From: Silicimonas algicola
GTDB taxonomy: Bacteria; Pseudomonadota; Alphaproteobacteria; Rhodobacterales; Rhodobacteraceae
Length of the DNA stretch: 64,000 bases
Reading direction: 5' to 3'
Assembly (NCBI RefSeq): GCF_003148765.1
Contig: NZ_QGGV01000011.1
Coordinates: forward strand, 62,001 to 126,000
Positions 1-8,276 of this stretch are shown here, in pieces (within the stretch, counting starts at the first letter, position 1; each line of letters begins with the position of its first letter). The translations under genes were made by a program, and so were the position numbers. Under the pieces are notes generated by a model, which had not been told where the DNA came from, searched no databases, and was given only the letters and a program-made list of their open reading frames with translations.

Positions 1-1
1 G

Positions 2-766
2 GTTCACGAGGTCACGCCCCAGACCGCCGGTTGGCGCTATGTGGGCTTCGGGCTCTATCGCCTGCGAGCAGGCGATACGGCGTCCGAGGTCACGGGCTCG
101 AACGAGGTGATCCTCGTCGTGGTCGAGGGCAAGGTCCGGATCGAGGGTGGGGGACAGGACTGGGGTGTCCTCGGCGAGAGGATGGACGTCTTCGAGAAGA
201 CGCCGCCGCATTCGCTTTATCTCCCGAACGGCGCGGAGTGGACGGCCACGGCCGAGACCGACTGCGTTCTTGCCGTCTGCGCCGCCCCCGGCAAGGGCGG
301 CCACGAGGCGCGGAAGATCGGGCCCGATGGCATCGACCTCGTCACGCGGGGCAAGGGCACCAACACGCGCCACATCAACAACGTGGCGATGGAGAACGAG
401 GATTACGCCGACGCGCTCCTGGTCACCGAGGTGTTCACGCCTGCCGGCCACTGGTCGTCCTACCCGTCCCACCGGCATGACGAGGACGACTTCCCGCGCG
501 TGACCTACCTGGAAGAGGTCTATTATCACCGCCTGAATCCTTCGTCGGGCTTCGGGGTTCAGCGCGTCTACACCGACGACGGCAAGCTCGACGAGACGAT
601 GGCGGTGTCGGACGGCGACGTGGTGCTGGTGCCGCGCGGGCATCATCCATGCGGTGCGCCCTACGGGTTCGAGATGTACTACCTCAACGTCATGGCGGGG
701 CCGCTGCGCAAGTGGCGCTTCGTGCCCGCGCCCGAGGTCGAATGGATCATGGAGCGCGACAAGTAG
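2..766 (+). CDS. iolB: 5-deoxy-glucuronate isomerase (5' end off the window)
   Basis: IolB isomerises 5-deoxy-D-glucuronate to 2-deoxy-5-keto-D-gluconate in cytoplasmic myo-inositol breakdown. The frame is open from base 2, with an HEVTPQTAGW stretch before the GTG at 41 that is typical of the IolB N-terminus, so the gene continues off the left edge and 41 is not the true start. The visible 254 residues form a two-cupin protein. Likely metal ligands lie in the HWSSYPSHRHDEDD stretch, in EEVYYHRL and in VPRGHHP near the C-terminus. Family length is about 270 residues, so only a short piece is missing. The rest of an iol operon is presumably to the left. Identification is confident. Confidence 0.93.
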   Translation, partial: VHEVTPQTAGWRYVGFGLYRLRAGDTASEVTGSNEVILVVVEGKVRIEGGGQDWGVLGERMDVFEKTPPHSLYLPNGAEWTATAETDCVLAVCAAPGKGGHEARKIGPDGIDLVTRGKGTNTRHINNVAMENEDYADALLVTEVFTPAGHWSSYPSHRHDEDDFPRVTYLEEVYYHRLNPSSGFGVQRVYTDDGKLDETMAVSDGDVVLVPRGHHPCGAPYGFEMYYLNVMAGPLRKWRFVPAPEVEWIMERDK

Positions 767-773
767 GCCGGCG

Positions 774-968
774 TCAGGCGAGCGTCGAGTCGTAGCCTGC
801 GGACTTGATCGCCGCCGCGATTTCAGTGGCCGAACGCTCGGACGCGACCGTGACGGTGTTGGTCGCGAGGTCTGTCTGCACCGTCGCATTCGGATCGACG
901 TCGGCAATGCCCTTGGTGATGGCAGCGGTGCAATGCCCGCAATCCATGCCCGGAACGTTGAATTTCAT
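774..968 (-). CDS. copZ: CopZ-like copper chaperone (HMA domain)
   Basis: This 64-residue protein is a single heavy-metal-associated domain. The copper-binding motif GMDCGHC is near residue 7 and the usual final stretch AIKSAGYDS is present. It would carry Cu(I) in the cytoplasm and hand it to the CopA ATPase encoded divergently next door. There is no signal peptide, and length is normal for the family. It ends 8 bases from the end of iolB, which converges on it. A CueR-type promoter reading toward it lies at about 993-1024. Confidence 0.9.
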   Translation of the reverse strand: MKFNVPGMDCGHCTAAITKGIADVDPNATVQTDLATNTVTVASERSATEIAAAIKSAGYDSTLA

Positions 969-992
969 CTTGGACTCCCTGCTTATTCAAGT

Positions 993-1024
993 GTTTTGAG
1001 GCTTCCAGCGGGTGGAACGTCAAG
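993..1024 (-). promoter_or_regulatory. CueR-type promoter/operator of copZ
   Basis: Read on the minus strand, CTTGACGTTCC is followed by ACCCG, CTGGAAG and CCTCAAAAC. A -35 TTGACG (1023-1018) is separated by 19 bp from a weak -10 CAAAAC (998-993). The long spacer with TTCC/GGAAG half-sites is the hallmark of MerR-family Cu(I) sensors, which untwist an over-long spacer to activate transcription. It points toward copZ. Confidence 0.7.
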
Positions 1025-1041
1025 ATCTTTCGGAAGACCCC

Positions 1042-1072
1042 TTGAGCTTCCAGTGACTGGAAGCTCTATATC
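1042..1072 (+). promoter_or_regulatory. CueR-type promoter/operator of copA
   Basis: A -35 TTGAGC (1042-1047) and a -10 TATATC (1067-1072) are 19 bp apart. Between and overlapping them is a perfect inverted repeat, GAGCTTCCAG (1044-1053), TGA, CTGGAAGCTC (1057-1066). This matches the CueR operator pattern CTTCC-N-GGAAG and lies about 30 bases before copA. Dyad and spacer length are both directly visible. Confidence 0.85.
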
Positions 1073-1102
1073 CTGTTCCGACTCGGAAATCGGGAGATTG
1101 CC

Positions 1103-3610
1103 ATGACTGGCGCAGACAAGGTGACGTTGCACGTTGAGGGGATGAGTTGCGCGTCCTGCGTCGGGCGCGTCGACCGGACGCTCGCGGCGCTCGACGGCGT
1201 GACGGACGTCTCGGTGAACCTCGCCGCAGAGACGGCGAGCTTCCGCGTTTCAGACGTTTCGCGCGTGAGTGATGCGGCGCAGGCACTCGAAGTCGCGGGA
1301 TATCCCGCGCGACGGACGCGCGTGACCTTCGACATCGAGGGCATGTCCTGCGCCTCCTGTGTCGGACGCGTTGACCGGACGCTGGCGGCAATGCCGGGCG
1401 TCCTGTCGGTGTCCGTGAACCTCGCCGCCGAGACGGCGACGGTGGAGTATCTGGAAGGGGCCACGACACCTTCCGATCTGGCTGCGGCCTCGTCCGCCAT
1501 CGGCTACCCCGCGAGAGCGGCGCTGGCCGACGCGACGCAAGGCCGGGCCGAACGCAAGGCCGACGAGGCCCGCGCCTTCGCCCGCCGCGCCGCCGTGGCT
1601 GGGGCGCTGACCTTGCCGGTCTTCGTCTTGGAGATGGGTGCGCACATGGTGCCGGCCTTCCATCACCTCATCGCGCGGACCATCGGAACCGAGGCCTCCT
1701 GGATCATCCAGTTCCTGCTGGCGACGGCCGTTCTCTTCGGTCCCGGACGACAGTTTTTCGAAAAGGGCGTGCCTGCGCTTCTGAAGGGCGCGCCCGACAT
1801 GAATAGCCTGGTGGCGGTCGGCACGGGTGCGGCGTGGGGCTATTCGGTGGTCGCGACGTTCCTGCCCGGCGTGCTGCCCGAGGGGCTGCGCGCCGTCTAT
1901 TTCGAGGCGGCGGCGGTGATCGTCGTGCTGATCCTGATCGGCCGCTGGCTCGAAGCGCGCGCGAAGGGGCGCACGGGGGCGGCGATCCAGGCGCTTCTGG
2001 GGCTCCAGGCGCGGACGGCGCGCGTCCTGCGGGACGGTGAGATGGTCGATGTGGACGTCGAGCGGTTGTCCGTGGGGGACATGGTCCTTGTCCGGCCAGG
2101 CGAGCGCATCCCGACCGATGGCGAGGTCACGGAGGGATCGAGCAACGTCGACGAAAGCATGATTACCGGGGAGCCGCTGCCCGTCAGCAAAGGAGAGGGG
2201 GCCGCGGTCACGGGCGGCACCGTGAACGGCTCGGGCAGCCTGACCATCCGCGCGACCCGCGTCGGCGCCGATACCACGCTCGCACGCATCGTGCGCATGG
2301 TGGAGGAGGCGCAGGGCGCGAAGCTGCCGATCCAGGGCCTCGTCGACCGCGTGACGCTGTGGTTCGTGCCGGGTGTCATGGCGCTGGCCACGCTGACCGT
2401 CGTGGCCTGGCTGATCTTCGGGCCGGACCCCGCGCTGACCTTCGCACTGGTCGCGGGCGTATCGGTCCTGATCGTGGCCTGCCCCTGCGCCATGGGCCTC
2501 GCCACGCCGACCTCGATCATGGTCGGCACGGGGCGCGCGGCCGAGATGGGCGTCCTCTTTCGCAAGGGCGACGCCCTGCAAGGATTGTCCGGCGTGCAGG
2601 TCGTGGCGCTCGACAAGACCGGGACGGTGACCGAGGGCAAGCCGACATTGACCGACGTGGTCGTCGCCGAAGGCTTCGCGCGCGACGAGGTGCTGGCTTT
2701 CGTCGCCGCCGTCGAGGCGATGTCGGAACACCCGATCGCCGAAGCGATTCTGCGCGGCGCGCGGGCCGAAGGCGTCACGGTGCCCGTTGCGACTCAGTTC
2801 AGCTCGGTCACCGGATATGGCGTCGCCGCCCGTGTAGAGGGCCGCGAGGTCATGGTCGGCGCCGACCGCTACATGATCCGCGAGGGCGTCGAGATCGCGC
2901 CTCTGGCGCAGGTCGAGACCGATCTGGCCGCGCGGGGCCGAACGGCGGTCTACGCCGCCATCGACGGCAGGCTGGCGGCGGTCGTCGCCGTCGCAGACCC
3001 CGTCAAGCCGTCCAGCCGCGCCGCAATTGCAGCTCTGCGGGCGCGGGGCCTCGAGGTCGCGATGATCACGGGCGACAAGCGCGAGACGGCTGAGGCCATC
3101 GCACGCGAGACGGGCATCGACCGCGTCATCGCGGGCGTGCTGCCCGACGGAAAGGTGGCCGCGCTCGACGAGTTGCGCGCGGGCGGGCGGCGCGTGGCCT
3201 TCGTGGGCGACGGCATCAACGATGCGCCGGCGCTTGCCCACGCCGACGTGGGCATCGCCATCGGCACCGGCACCGACGTCGCCATCGAATCGGCCGACGT
3301 GGTGCTGATGTCGGGCGACCTGAAGGGTGTGGTGGACGCCGTCGAGGTCTCGCGCCGGACGATGGCGAACATCCGCGAGAACCTGGCCTGGGCCTTCGGT
3401 TACAACGTGGCTCTCATTCCCGTTGCCGCCGGTGTGCTTTACCCGGCCTATGGCATCCTCCTGTCGCCCGTCTTCGCGGCCGGCGCAATGGCGCTGTCGT
3501 CCGTGTCGGTCCTCGCCAACGCCTTGCGCCTGCGCCGCATTCGTCCGGCCATGAGCGCGACCCAGACCCCCGCGCCGACCCCGGTCCTGCGCAGCCAGCC
3601 AGCCGAATAG
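1103..3610 (+). CDS. copA: Copper-exporting P1B-type ATPase
   Basis: CopA uses ATP to pump Cu(I) from the cytoplasm. Two N-terminal metal-binding domains each carry GMSCASC (about residues 12-18 and 80-86). They are followed by membrane helices, the actuator motif ITGEPLP, the membrane copper motif CPC (460-462), the phosphorylated Asp in DKTGT (D504), SEHPIAEA with the family His-Pro, and the hinge [10 protein letters not shown]. At 835 residues it is full length. The next gene, cueR, starts 10 bases downstream, so copA and its likely regulator form one operon behind the CueR-type promoter. Cu(I) rather than Ag or Zn specificity follows from CPC plus the CueR context. Confidence 0.97.
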   Translation: MTGADKVTLHVEGMSCASCVGRVDRTLAALDGVTDVSVNLAAETASFRVSDVSRVSDAAQALEVAGYPARRTRVTFDIEGMSCASCVGRVDRTLAAMPGVLSVSVNLAAETATVEYLEGATTPSDLAAASSAIGYPARAALADATQGRAERKADEARAFARRAAVAGALTLPVFVLEMGAHMVPAFHHLIARTIGTEASWIIQFLLATAVLFGPGRQFFEKGVPALLKGAPDMNSLVAVGTGAAWGYSVVATFLPGVLPEGLRAVYFEAAAVIVVLILIGRWLEARAKGRTGAAIQALLGLQARTARVLRDGEMVDVDVERLSVGDMVLVRPGERIPTDGEVTEGSSNVDESMITGEPLPVSKGEGAAVTGGTVNGSGSLTIRATRVGADTTLARIVRMVEEAQGAKLPIQGLVDRVTLWFVPGVMALATLTVVAWLIFGPDPALTFALVAGVSVLIVACPCAMGLATPTSIMVGTGRAAEMGVLFRKGDALQGLSGVQVVALDKTGTVTEGKPTLTDVVVAEGFARDEVLAFVAAVEAMSEHPIAEAILRGARAEGVTVPVATQFSSVTGYGVAARVEGREVMVGADRYMIREGVEIAPLAQVETDLAARGRTAVYAAIDGRLAAVVAVADPVKPSSRAAIAALRARGLEVAMITGDKRETAEAIARETGIDRVIAGVLPDGKVAALDELRAGGRRVAFVGDGINDAPALAHADVGIAIGTGTDVAIESADVVLMSGDLKGVVDAVEVSRRTMANIRENLAWAFGYNVALIPVAAGVLYPAYGILLSPVFAAGAMALSSVSVLANALRLRRIRPAMSATQTPAPTPVLRSQPAE

Positions 3611-3620
3611 GAGAACGCTC

Positions 3621-4013
3621 ATGAACATCGGAGAAGTCGCCGAACGCTCGGGCCTGCCGGCCAAGACGATCCGCTACTACGAGGACATCGGACTTGTTCG
3701 CCCTCAGCGCAGCAGGAACGGCTATCGCGCCTTCCGCGAGAGCGACCTGCACAAGCTCGCCTTCCTGGGCCGCGCACGGGCGCTTGGCTTCACCATCGAG
3801 GATTGCCGGACGCTTCTGAGCCTCTACGAGGACGAGAGCCGCGAGAGCGCGCAGGTCAAGACGCTCGCCGAGGAGCACCTGGCTGAAATCGACGCCAAGA
3901 TCTCGCAGCTTCAGTCGATGCGCGCGCTCCTGTCGCGGCTGGTCGCCTCCTGCTGCGGCGACGACAGGCCCGATTGCCCCATCCTCGACGACCTCGCGGG
4001 AGAAATTCACTAG
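3621..4013 (+). CDS. cueR: MerR-family Cu(I)-responsive regulator CueR
   Basis: This is a 130-residue MerR-type activator. A winged helix-turn-helix (MNIGEVAERSGLPAKTIRYYE) is followed by a dimerisation helix and a C-terminal metal loop SCCGDDRPDCPI. C111 and C119 have the C-x7-C spacing of the Cu(I) ligands of E. coli CueR, and C112 is an extra cysteine. It should bind the two long-spacer promoters between copZ and copA and activate both when Cu(I) is present. It is cotranscribed with copA, which gives feedback. Some MerR relatives sense gold or silver, but the context favours copper. Confidence 0.93.
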   Translation: MNIGEVAERSGLPAKTIRYYEDIGLVRPQRSRNGYRAFRESDLHKLAFLGRARALGFTIEDCRTLLSLYEDESRESAQVKTLAEEHLAEIDAKISQLQSMRALLSRLVASCCGDDRPDCPILDDLAGEIH

Positions 4014-4137
4014 CCGGGGCGTGTTTATGCAACGGTGCCGTAAGGTGATTCCGGCATTTTGCGGGCACTGCTTGAATTTCGCCCCATTTTGACTCTAGCT
4101 GGGTGGCTGACCTGGGGACCTTACGGAGACGCTCGGA

Positions 4138-4932
4138 ATGACTCTGACAAGACGGCACTTCATAGCGACATCGGCCACGCTGTTCTCGGCGGCGCTGCCC
4201 GTTCCGGTGTTCGCGCAGTCGGACGAGATGCAGGGCCCGCTGCTGCCGCCGTCGGGTCCTGCTGCGGCCGATCCGAACGCGACGCCGGTCGAAACCACCG
4301 TCGAGACTGCCGTGGACGCCCCGGCCGAGCCGCCGGCGCGCCAGCCCGTTTCGGACAGCAGCCGCTGGAACCAGTGGGACGCGCAGGTGACGCCGGCCAA
4401 CTACAATCCCGCGACGACGAACCCCTGGGGCTTCCACGACCGCTTCCTGCCGAAGCGGGTCGAGGCCAACTCCGGGTTGCGTCCGGGCGACATCCACGTC
4501 GATGCCGTGGCGCGCTATCTCTACCACATCCAGCCGGACGGGACCGCGCTGCGCTTCGGGGTCGCCATCGCGAAGGGCAACCTCTACGAGCCCGGCGTTT
4601 ATACCATCAAGGTCAAGAAGAAGTGGCCGACCTGGCGCCCGACCGAGGACATGATCGAGCGCGATCCCGGCGCCTACGAAAAATTCGCGGACGGCATGGA
4701 CGGCGGCCCGAGCAACCCGCTCGGCTCGCGCGCGCTGTACCTCTTCTCAGGAGGCCGCGACACTTACCTGCGGATCCACGGTACGCCCTATCCGCGGTCC
4801 ATCGGCGGCCGCGCCAGCTCTGGCTGCGTGCGCATGGTGATGGCGCACATCATCGGGCTCTACGATCAGGTGGCGCTCGGGTCGAGCGCGCATCTCTATC
4901 CGGCGGAAGGGATGTTGGCGGCGCGGTCCTGA
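4138..4932 (+). CDS. L,D-transpeptidase (YkuD domain), exported
   Basis: This 264-residue protein probably makes 3-3 cross-links in peptidoglycan or attaches proteins to it. An N-terminal TRRHFIATSATL stretch with a hydrophobic core and VFAQ looks like a Tat signal. A proline/alanine-rich linker runs to about residue 75. The YkuD domain ends in HGTPYPRSIGGRASSGCVRM, which is the H-x(n)-S-x-G-C-x-R catalytic signature with C230 as nucleophile. It stands alone between cueR and a convergent lipoprotein gene. Family assignment is firm; the exact wall substrate is unknown. Confidence 0.9.
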   Translation: MTLTRRHFIATSATLFSAALPVPVFAQSDEMQGPLLPPSGPAAADPNATPVETTVETAVDAPAEPPARQPVSDSSRWNQWDAQVTPANYNPATTNPWGFHDRFLPKRVEANSGLRPGDIHVDAVARYLYHIQPDGTALRFGVAIAKGNLYEPGVYTIKVKKKWPTWRPTEDMIERDPGAYEKFADGMDGGPSNPLGSRALYLFSGGRDTYLRIHGTPYPRSIGGRASSGCVRMVMAHIIGLYDQVALGSSAHLYPAEGMLAARS

Positions 4933-4948
4933 CGGACCGGGCCCCGGC

Positions 4949-5248
4949 TCAGGCTGCCGGGGCGGGTGCTGCGGCCGCCGACGATGCCGTGCAGAGGTGA
5001 CGCTTGTTGACCGACAGAAGCGGCAGCATCGTCGTCTCGACCGGTCCGACGTGCCGGTACCAGTAGCAGCCGTCCTCGGGCATCAGCTTGACCGACCGAA
5101 GATCCTGGCCCGGCGCGGCGAGGGCCACCAGCTGATCGGGCAGGTTCGACGTTCCGCCTTCGATCGGCGCGCCGCTGGTGGTGACGCCAGTCGACGCGCA
5201 GGCGCCAAGCCAGAGCGTCGCGCTGACGATGAAGACAAGTCTGGTCAT
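4949..5248 (-). CDS. Small predicted lipoprotein of unknown function
   Basis: The 99-residue protein begins MTRLVFIVSATLWLGACAS, a lipoprotein signal with lipobox LGAC, so Cys16 or its neighbour would be lipidated. The body contains GCYWYRHVGPVETTMLPLL and ends in an alanine/proline-rich tail. I chose the start at 5248 because it begins exactly at the signal peptide; an open frame continues 21 codons upstream. It converges on the L,D-transpeptidase gene with 16 bases between them, which suggests a cell-envelope role but proves nothing. I do not recognise the family. Confidence 0.6.
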   Translation of the reverse strand: MTRLVFIVSATLWLGACASTGVTTSGAPIEGGTSNLPDQLVALAAPGQDLRSVKLMPEDGCYWYRHVGPVETTMLPLLSVNKRHLCTASSAAAAPAPAA

Positions 5249-5433
5249 GGGTGTCCCGCTCAAGCCGATTTCAACGCGATTACGGTATCTTGGAAAGCAC
5301 TTCATACGCAAGGGTCCGGGCGCCGTTTCGCGCGTTGGATACGCGCAATTGGGGCTTTTGACCCAGCCTGAAGCGGGCCTGCGGCTTTTGCCGTCCGGCC
5401 TTGCGTGAAAGGCTGCCGCGCGAGGGAGACAGC

Positions 5434-6435
5434 ATGACCCGCGCCAAGACCGTCGCCTTTCTCGGAACGTCCAGATCCGGCCTTGGCCACCTGCGCCGGC
5501 TGTCCACGATCGCGCGGGCGATCCACACGGCGGACCCGTCGGTTCGGGCGCATCTTTTCACCAACGCGCCGCCGGAGGGCCTTTTGCCCGAAGATCGCGC
5601 GGTCTTTCAAGACATCAAGGTCGTCGCGCGCCAGCATATGGGGCGGGCGGTCGGGCAGGGTAGCTTCGACCTGGCGGTGGTGGATACGCTCAAGCTGCCG
5701 GGATCGGCGCACCTGGGCTGTCCTGCGGTCCTGGTCCTGCGCGAGACGCCCGACAGTCTGCTGACCGGGTTCCGGCGCGACGACGGGCGCCCCTGGGATC
5801 GGGTCATCGTCCCGAACCCTCCAGGACATTGGTGTCCTTCCCTCGGCGCAGGCTTCGCGCATTCGGTCGATTGCTGCGGGTGGATCCTGCGGCCGACAGG
5901 CGCGCGTCGTCCCGAGGACGGCACTGCGGGCATCGTCGTCGCCACGGGCGGTGGCGGCACCGCCGAGACCCGCGCCGGTCTCTATCCGCTGCTCGACGCG
6001 GTGATCGCAGAGACGCGGAGGCTTGCGGCAGGCCCCTTTCGGGTCCGCCACGCGCTCGGCCCTCGCGCTTCGGGAGAGGCGCTGCCAGAGGCCGGCGAGG
6101 TGTTCGATCCCAGTGGAGATCTGAACGCCGTCTTCCGTGCGGCGGACGTGGTGATCTCGACGGCAGGCTACAATTCGGTGCTCGAACTGGCCAGCACCGA
6201 CACGCCGACGCTTCTTGCCGCCATTCCCCGCAGCCTCGACGATCAGGCGGCGCGGGTCCGCCTGTGGGGGCCGAGGCTGGGCTGCGCACTTCGTCCTGAC
6301 CGCCTCGGCACGGCATCCGCCTGGCTTGCCGACCGCATCGACCATCCGCGCCGGCGACGCCCCGTCGACCTCGGTCCGGACGGCGCGACGGTCGCGGCCA
6401 GACTGATCCTCGAGATGACGTGTCCCGTTTCCTGA
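5434..6435 (+). CDS. MurG-like GT-B glycosyltransferase (COG4671-like)
   Basis: This 333-residue cytoplasmic protein has the two ends of a GT-B fold. The N-terminal glycine loop is GTSRSGLGHLRRLSTIARAI. The C-terminal nucleotide-sugar half contains VVATGGGGTAETR and ISTAGYNSVLELA. It resembles predicted glycosyltransferases distantly related to MurG. The start at 5434 is preceded by GGGAG. The next gene overlaps it by 16 bases, so the two are probably translated together. Its closest relative in the window is the glycosyltransferase half of the protein at 9930-11492, which shares the GLGHxRR and TGYNS motifs. Donor and acceptor are unknown. Confidence 0.75.
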   Translation: MTRAKTVAFLGTSRSGLGHLRRLSTIARAIHTADPSVRAHLFTNAPPEGLLPEDRAVFQDIKVVARQHMGRAVGQGSFDLAVVDTLKLPGSAHLGCPAVLVLRETPDSLLTGFRRDDGRPWDRVIVPNPPGHWCPSLGAGFAHSVDCCGWILRPTGARRPEDGTAGIVVATGGGGTAETRAGLYPLLDAVIAETRRLAAGPFRVRHALGPRASGEALPEAGEVFDPSGDLNAVFRAADVVISTAGYNSVLELASTDTPTLLAAIPRSLDDQAARVRLWGPRLGCALRPDRLGTASAWLADRIDHPRRRRPVDLGPDGATVAARLILEMTCPVS

Positions 6436-7103
6436 AGACGCACCGGGACGAGGCGACGGCGGCCGAGGCGCTTCGGCGCGCCTCGATCCTTCGCCGTGCA
6501 GGGCTGCCTACGCCCCATGCGATGGCCGGCGCGGACGCACGGCAGGTCTCGTTCGCGCGGATCGAGGGTGAAACGGGCTTGCCCTTGCTTGCCAGCGGCT
6601 TGGCCGGCCTTCTTGAGCTGGTCGCCCTGCTTCACGAATGTCCGGTAGCTGGCCTTCCTCCCCTCGATCCATTCCGTCGTATCCGTCCGCGAGAGGCGCT
6701 GCTGCGGAATGAGGAGATCCGGTCCGTTCTGGACGAGACCGTCCCGAGCGGCACCGCCACGTTGCACGGCGATCTTCACGCGGGACAGTTCATCCGCGAT
6801 GGCGGCGGAACGGTATGGATCGTCGACCTCGACGATCTGACGCTTGGACCTCCCGAAGCGGACCTCGCCAACTTCGCAGCCCATTCTGCGACCTCGCTTC
6901 AAGGCGGCGTGGAGCTTTGGGCCGACCGGGTGCGCGCCGCGTGGCGCGACATCGGGCGACCCTGCGACGACGACGTCTTCCGCCGCCTCCTGCGCATCGC
7001 GCTGGTCCGCCGGCACCTGAAACTGCGCGAGACGGGACGGCCGGACCACGAAGCGATGGTGGCGACCTACCTGCGCGAGAGCTCGAATTTCTCCATCCTG
7101 TAG
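6420..7103 (+). CDS. APH-fold small-molecule kinase-like protein
   Basis: This 227-residue protein carries the core of the aminoglycoside-phosphotransferase fold: the catalytic loop HGDLHAGQF and a metal-binding VDLDDLTLGPPEADLANF. In canonical APH enzymes the residue four after LH is Asn; here it is Gln, as I recall from maltokinase-type enzymes (HGDxHxGQ). The N-lobe is short compared with full APH proteins (about 260-300 residues). The start is a GTG inside the end of the preceding glycosyltransferase gene. Its 3' end overlaps the convergent response-regulator gene by 37 bases. It probably phosphorylates a sugar or glycan intermediate; antibiotic resistance is unlikely given the context. 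Confidence 0.7.
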   Translation: MSRFLKTHRDEATAAEALRRASILRRAGLPTPHAMAGADARQVSFARIEGETGLPLLASGLAGLLELVALLHECPVAGLPPLDPFRRIRPREALLRNEEIRSVLDETVPSGTATLHGDLHAGQFIRDGGGTVWIVDLDDLTLGPPEADLANFAAHSATSLQGGVELWADRVRAAWRDIGRPCDDDVFRRLLRIALVRRHLKLRETGRPDHEAMVATYLRESSNFSIL

Positions 7104-8275
7104 CGCAGGGTGTCGCGGCTGATGCCCAGAAGCTCGGCTGCGCGCGAGACGTTGCCGCCCGTGCGGGTCAGCGCCGTCGTGATGGCGCCGAGTTCGATGT
7201 CGCGAAGCGTCGGCAGCTCGCCCGACTGCCTGGCGCCGATGGCACGGATATGCGGGCCGTCGATCTGGCCGTCGGTCTGCTCTAGCATCGCGCGGGCGAT
7301 GCAATTCTCAAGCTCGGCCACGTTGCCCGGCCAGTCATGCTCCAGCAGCCTGGCGCGGGCGGCGGAGGTGAAGCGCGGGCGCGCCTCGCCCCGGTCGCGG
7401 GCAATCCGGCGGGCGAAGATGTCGGCGATGGGCAGGACGTCGGCGGCCCGCTCGGCCAAGGGCGGCATGTCGATCCAGCCGACCTGGATGCGGTACAGAA
7501 GGTCGGGCAGGAAGCCGGGTCCCGGCGAAAGGTGGCGAACGGACGTGGCGATGAGGCAGGGCGGCCGGTCGTCCTGCTGGAGCCGCTGGAGGATCCGTGC
7601 CTGCCCGCCGAGGGACAACTCCGACACATGGCGCAGGATCAGCGTTCCGCCCGACGCGCGGCGCATCCGGTCGTCCATGTCGTCCTCGCGGTCGACGGCG
7701 CAGTCGAAGGTCTCGAGCGGCGTTTCGGGGGCTGCGGTCTCGTGCAGGGCCACGGCCGCCAGCGACTTGCCGCTGCCCTCGGGGCCCATGATGAGGATGC
7801 CCGGCCGGGTGTCGCCCGGCTTGCCGAGCTTGCGGATGGTGGCGCGAAGGGCGTTCGCCGCCGAAGAGCGACCGACGATCCTGTCCGCCCCGGTGCGTTC
7901 GAGGCCGCCCTGCATCTCGTCCAGCATCAGTTCGCCCGCGATGGAGGCGATGGCCGACAGGGGCGTCGGCTTGACGAGAAAGTCGCGGGCGCCGCCCTTC
8001 ATCGCGCGGACGGCCACGTCGATGTCGCCGTGGCCCGTCATCATCACCACCTGCGTGCGCGGCGAGGCTGCGCGGATGCGCTCCAGAAGCTCGAGGCCGT
8101 CGTCCTCGTTCAGCTTGTAGTCGAGGATCACGAGGCGGGGGGCGTCGCGTTCGATCATCGCGCGCGCCGATGCGGCGTCGACGGCATAGCTGGCCGAGAA
8201 GCCGCGCCGTTCGAGGAAGCTGACGATGGACCGCGCGAGCACCACCTCGTCCTCGACGATCAGGATATCGCTCAT
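7067..8275 (-). CDS. NtrC-like response regulator with degenerate AAA+ domain
   Basis: This 402-residue protein has three parts. The receiver domain carries acid pair E8/D9, phosphoacceptor D52, T80 and K102. The AAA+ domain has Walker A GPEGSGKS (163-170). The C-terminal Fis-type helix-turn-helix is GGNVSRAAELLGISRDTLRYR. The AAA+ domain is damaged. The stretch that should hold the GAFTGA sigma-54 loop is missing, and the Walker B acidic pair (normally FLDE) is replaced by ILRH at 212-215. It is therefore unlikely to activate sigma-54 promoters, and more likely binds DNA as a sigma-70 regulator, as described for Rhodobacter NtrC. Its start is one base from the end of the histidine kinase gene. 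Confidence 0.85.
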   Translation of the reverse strand: MSDILIVEDEVVLARSIVSFLERRGFSASYAVDAASARAMIERDAPRLVILDYKLNEDDGLELLERIRAASPRTQVVMMTGHGDIDVAVRAMKGGARDFLVKPTPLSAIASIAGELMLDEMQGGLERTGADRIVGRSSAANALRATIRKLGKPGDTRPGILIMGPEGSGKSLAAVALHETAAPETPLETFDCAVDREDDMDDRMRRASGGTLILRHVSELSLGGQARILQRLQQDDRPPCLIATSVRHLSPGPGFLPDLLYRIQVGWIDMPPLAERAADVLPIADIFARRIARDRGEARPRFTSAARARLLEHDWPGNVAELENCIARAMLEQTDGQIDGPHIRAIGARQSGELPTLRDIELGAITTALTRTGGNVSRAAELLGISRDTLRYRMEKFELSRR

Positions 8276-8276
8276 C

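Noticed and set aside
1250-3664. An 804-codon minus-strand frame across copA
   Set aside because: It mirrors copA, is rich in Arg, His and Asp and shows no domain; copA is certain.
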